Source of the DNA: Pararhodobacter sp.
GTDB taxonomy: Bacteria; Pseudomonadota; Alphaproteobacteria; Rhodobacterales; Rhodobacteraceae
Reading direction: 5' to 3'
Assembly: GCA_020832665.1 (NCBI GenBank)
Contig: JAFIEG010000015.1
Coordinates: 1-64,000, forward strand
Length of the DNA stretch: 64,000 nt
This document shows positions 61,306 through 64,000 of this stretch, one piece after another (position 1 is the stretch's first letter; every line of letters begins with the position of its first letter). Position numbers and translations under genes: made by a program. The notes beneath the pieces were generated by a model that was not told the DNA's origin, made no database searches, and saw only the letters and a program-made list of their open reading frames with translations.

Positions 61306-64000
61306 TCAGCTTTCCTCGCCCTGATCGGCGACGCGCGCAACCGAGACCACCTCTTCGCCCTTGTCGTTGAGGTCGAGCACCTTCACCCCGCCGCCGGTGC
61401 GCGAAAGGAAGCGTATGCCCTCGACCGGCACCCGGATCGACTGCCCGCCCGAGGTGACCAGCATGACCTGATCGCCGGCTTCCACCGGGAACCCCGCCAC
61501 CAGCGTGCCACCGCGTCGTGCAGCGTCGGTGGCGCGCACGCCCTGCCCGCCGCGGCCAGTGAGCCGGTAGTCATGGCTTGAGGTCAGCTTGCCCAGGCCG
61601 CCCGAGGTGATGGTCAGGATCAGATCCTCGGCTGCCGACATCTCGGCATAGCGCTCGGGGCTCAACTGGCCGATCTCGGCGGTTTCTTCGTCGTCGCTAT
61701 CGTTCTCGGCCTCGTCGGGTGCGCCGGCCATCAGGCGACGCTGGCGCAGATAGGCGGCGCGCTCTTCGGGTGTCGCCTCGAAATGGCGGATCACGGCCAT
61801 CGAGACAACCTGATCGCCCTCGGTCAGGCGAATACCGCGCACGCCGGTTGAATCGCGGCCCTTGAAGACGCGTACATCGGTGCTGCGAAAACGGATCGCG
61901 CGGCCCTCGGCCGTGACCAGCATCACATCGTCGTTCTCGTCGCAGATATGCGCGCCCACCAGGCTGACCCCGTCGGGCAGGCGCATGGCGATCTTGCCGT
62001 TGCGCATGACATTGGTGAAATCGGACAGCGCGTTGCGCCGCACATTGCCTTGCGTGGTGGCAAAGACGATCTGCAGCTTTTCCCATTCTTCCTCGGGCGC
62101 ATCGACCGGCATCAGCGCGGCGATGCCCACACCCGAGGGGATGGGCAGGATGTTGACCACCGCCTTGCCGCGTGTGTTGCGCCCGCCCAGCGGCAGGCGC
62201 CAGCATTTCAGCTTGTAGACCATCCCGTCGGTGGTGAAGAAAAGCAGCTGGGTGTGGGTGTTGGCCACGAACAGCCTGGTGACCACGTCATCATCCTTGG
62301 TGGCCATCGAGGACAGCCCCTTGCCGCCCCGGCGCTGGGCGCGGAACTCGGCCAGCGGCGTGCGCTTGATGTAGCCGCCCGAGGTGATGGTCACCACCAT
62401 GTCCTCGCGCTCGATCAGATCCTCGTCGTCAAGATCGCCCGCCCAATCGACGATCTCGGTGCGCCGGGGCACTGCGAAGGCCTCGTTCACCTCGTCCAAC
62501 TCGGCCGAGATGATGGCCTGGATGCGCGCGCGCGAGCGCAGGATATCGAGGTAATCCTTGATCTTCGCGGCCAACGATTCCAGCTCGTCGGTGACTTCCT
62601 TCACCCCCATCGCCGTCAACCGCTGCAGGCGCAGATCGAGAATGGCGCGGGCCTGGGTTTCCGACAGGTTATAGGTGCCGTCGTCATTCATGGTGTGGCT
62701 GGGGTCGTCGATCAGCCGGATATAGGGGGCGATGTCCTCGGCCGGCCAGCGGCGGGTCATCAGCTTCTCGCGCGCTTCCGCCGGGTCGGCCGAGGCGCGG
62801 ATGGTCGCGACGACCTCATCGACATTCGACACCGCGACGGCAAGCCCGCAAAGGACGTGGCTGCGCTCGCGCGCCTTGTTCAGCTCATGCGCCGTGCGCC
62901 GCGTCACCACCTCTTCGCGGAAGGCAATGAAGGCGGTGAGGAAATCGCGCAGGGTCAGCTGCTCGGGCCGGCCGCCATTGAGCGCCAGCATGTTGCAGCC
63001 AAACGAGGTCTGCATCGGCGTGAAGCGGAAAAGCTGGTTGAGCACCACATCGGGCGTCGCATCGCGCTTGAGCTCGATCACCACGCGCACGCCCACCCGG
63101 TCGCTTTCATCGGCGACATGGGCGATGCCCTCGATCTTCTTCTCGCGCACCGCCTCGGCAATCTTTTCCACCATGGTGGACTTGTTCACCTGATAGGGGA
63201 TCTCGTCCACGATGATGGCGTAACGGTCCTTGCGCGTCTCCTCGATATGGGTGCGCGCCCTGATCACCACCGAGCCGCGCCCCAGCGTATAGGCCTTGCG
63301 CGCGCCCGATCGGCCGAGGATCAGCCCGCCGGTGGGGAAATCGGGGGCGGGGATGTATTCCATCAGCTCTTCCGGGCCCAGATCGGGGTTTTCGATCAGC
63401 GCCTTGGTGGCGGCGATGACCTCGCCCAGATTGTGCGGCGGAATGTTGGTGGCCATGCCCACGGCGATACCGCCGGCGCCATTGACCAGCATGTTGGGAA
63501 AGCGCGCGGGCAGGACGGTGGGCTCGCGGTCGCGCCCGTCGTAATTGTCCTGAAAATTGACCGTGTCCTTGTCGATATCGGCCAGCAAGAAGGCCGCGGG
63601 GCGGTCCATGCGCACTTCGGTATAGCGCATCGCCGCCGCACTATCGCCATCCATCGAGCCAAAATTGCCTTGCCCGTCCAGCAACTTGAGCGACATGGAA
63701 AAAGGCTGCGCCATGCGCACAAGGGCGTCGTAGATGGCGCTGTCGCCATGCGGGTGATACTTGCCCATCGTGTCGCCCACCGAGCGGGCGGATTTGCGAT
63801 AGGGCTTGTCATGGGTATTGCCAGCCTCGTGCATGGCGTAAAGGATACGCCGATGCACGGGTTTCAGCCCGTCGCGCAGATCGGGGATGGCGCGCGAAAC
63901 GATCACGCTCATCGCGTAATCGAGATAGGAGGCGCGCATCTCCTGCACGATCGAGACGGTGGGCACGCCTTGTGCCGGTTCGTCCATGTCTTCGGGGGTG
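61306..64000 (-). CDS. gyrA: DNA gyrase subunit A (5' end beyond window)
   Basis: About 893 aa visible from ATG at 63987, but the frame stays open to the window edge, so the true start may lie outside. Catalytic Tyr122 in [12 protein letters not shown], quinolone-region residues Ser83 and Asp87 ([18 protein letters not shown]) as in sensitive E. coli. The C-terminal beta-pinwheel follows ([14 protein letters not shown] and similar blades). It introduces negative supercoils with GyrB. A housekeeping anchor for the window. An acidic insert ([14 protein letters not shown]) lies between two blades. Confidence 0.97.
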   Translation of the reverse strand, partial: TPEDMDEPAQGVPTVSIVQEMRASYLDYAMSVIVSRAIPDLRDGLKPVHRRILYAMHEAGNTHDKPYRKSARSVGDTMGKYHPHGDSAIYDALVRMAQPFSMSLKLLDGQGNFGSMDGDSAAAMRYTEVRMDRPAAFLLADIDKDTVNFQDNYDGRDREPTVLPARFPNMLVNGAGGIAVGMATNIPPHNLGEVIAATKALIENPDLGPEELMEYIPAPDFPTGGLILGRSGARKAYTLGRGSVVIRARTHIEETRKDRYAIIVDEIPYQVNKSTMVEKIAEAVREKKIEGIAHVADESDRVGVRVVIELKRDATPDVVLNQLFRFTPMQTSFGCNMLALNGGRPEQLTLRDFLTAFIAFREEVVTRRTAHELNKARERSHVLCGLAVAVSNVDEVVATIRASADPAEAREKLMTRRWPAEDIAPYIRLIDDPSHTMNDDGTYNLSETQARAILDLRLQRLTAMGVKEVTDELESLAAKIKDYLDILRSRARIQAIISAELDEVNEAFAVPRRTEIVDWAGDLDDEDLIEREDMVVTITSGGYIKRTPLAEFRAQRRGGKGLSSMATKDDDVVTRLFVANTHTQLLFFTTDGMVYKLKCWRLPLGGRNTRGKAVVNILPIPSGVGIAALMPVDAPEEEWEKLQIVFATTQGNVRRNALSDFTNVMRNGKIAMRLPDGVSLVGAHICDENDDVMLVTAEGRAIRFRSTDVRVFKGRDSTGVRGIRLTEGDQVVSMAVIRHFEATPEERAAYLRQRRLMAGAPDEAENDSDDEETAEIGQLSPERYAEMSAAEDLILTITSGGLGKLTSSHDYRLTGRGGQGVRATDAARRGGTLVAGFPVEAGDQVMLVTSGGQSIRVPVEGIRFLSRTGGGVKVLDLNDKGEEVVSVARVADQGEES

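Noticed and set aside
63700-63760. Quinolone-resistance change in GyrA
   Set aside because: Residues equivalent to Ser83 and Asp87 are the common sensitive type.

Overview
The window is a high-GC stretch of bacterial chromosome. A GyrA of alphaproteobacterial type, Liv, TRAP-TAXI and Dpp-type importers next to IclR, GntR, MarR and RpiR regulators, and tight ATGA stop/start overlaps suggest Rhodobacterales or a close relative. This is read from protein character, not from a database search. I see no rRNA, tRNA, CRISPR array, insertion sequence or phage gene.

Left part (1-11 kb): mostly envelope and exported proteins. They are an OmpA-domain protein with a long Glu/Ala-rich region, small one- or two-helix membrane proteins, an exported protein built of cysteine-rich repeats, two transglutaminase-like proteins flanking a small zinc-ribbon protein, a Glu/Ala-repeat protein with a cytochrome P460-like domain and CAACH haem site, and an exported lipase-like hydrolase. 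From 11.3 to 15.2 kb lie a DUF35 OB-fold protein, a thiolase-like gene lacking its C-terminal third, an IclR regulator, and an unknown protein translationally coupled to a polytopic membrane protein.

Middle (15.7-24 kb): a seven-gene minus-strand operon holds a flavoprotein resembling salicylyl-CoA / 2-aminobenzoyl-CoA hydroxylases, a benzoate-CoA-ligase-like enzyme and a complete Liv-type importer. A divergent IclR gene faces it across a well-formed promoter with a palindrome over the -10. From 24.4 to 30.5 kb is a run of large exported proteins of unknown role (Sel1 repeats, DUF2059) behind an FNR-like box.

31-40 kb: an RpiR regulator and amidase diverge from a five-gene Dpp/Opp-type importer plus an M20 deacylase, across a long inverted repeat. 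This looks like uptake and hydrolysis of an amide or acyl-amino compound.

40-53.6 kb: a phthalate-type aromatic gene set (Rieske oxygenase, reductase, dihydrodiol dehydrogenase, decarboxylase) with a ThDP enzyme, aldehyde dehydrogenase, TRAP-TAXI importer, DMT transporter and MarR regulator. Three to four copies of an operator-like palindrome (TTAGATATCTAA) sit in its promoters.

56.5-61.3 kb: the most distinctive island. It holds a cytochrome P450, a [2Fe-2S] ferredoxin missing its fourth cluster cysteine, a glutamine synthetase-like ligase, a class I glutamine amidotransferase and a GntR/FCD regulator, with matching TTGCATGCA sites in two promoters. I read it as a candidate amine pathway: gamma-glutamylation, P450 oxidation, deglutamylation. 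The window ends inside gyrA.
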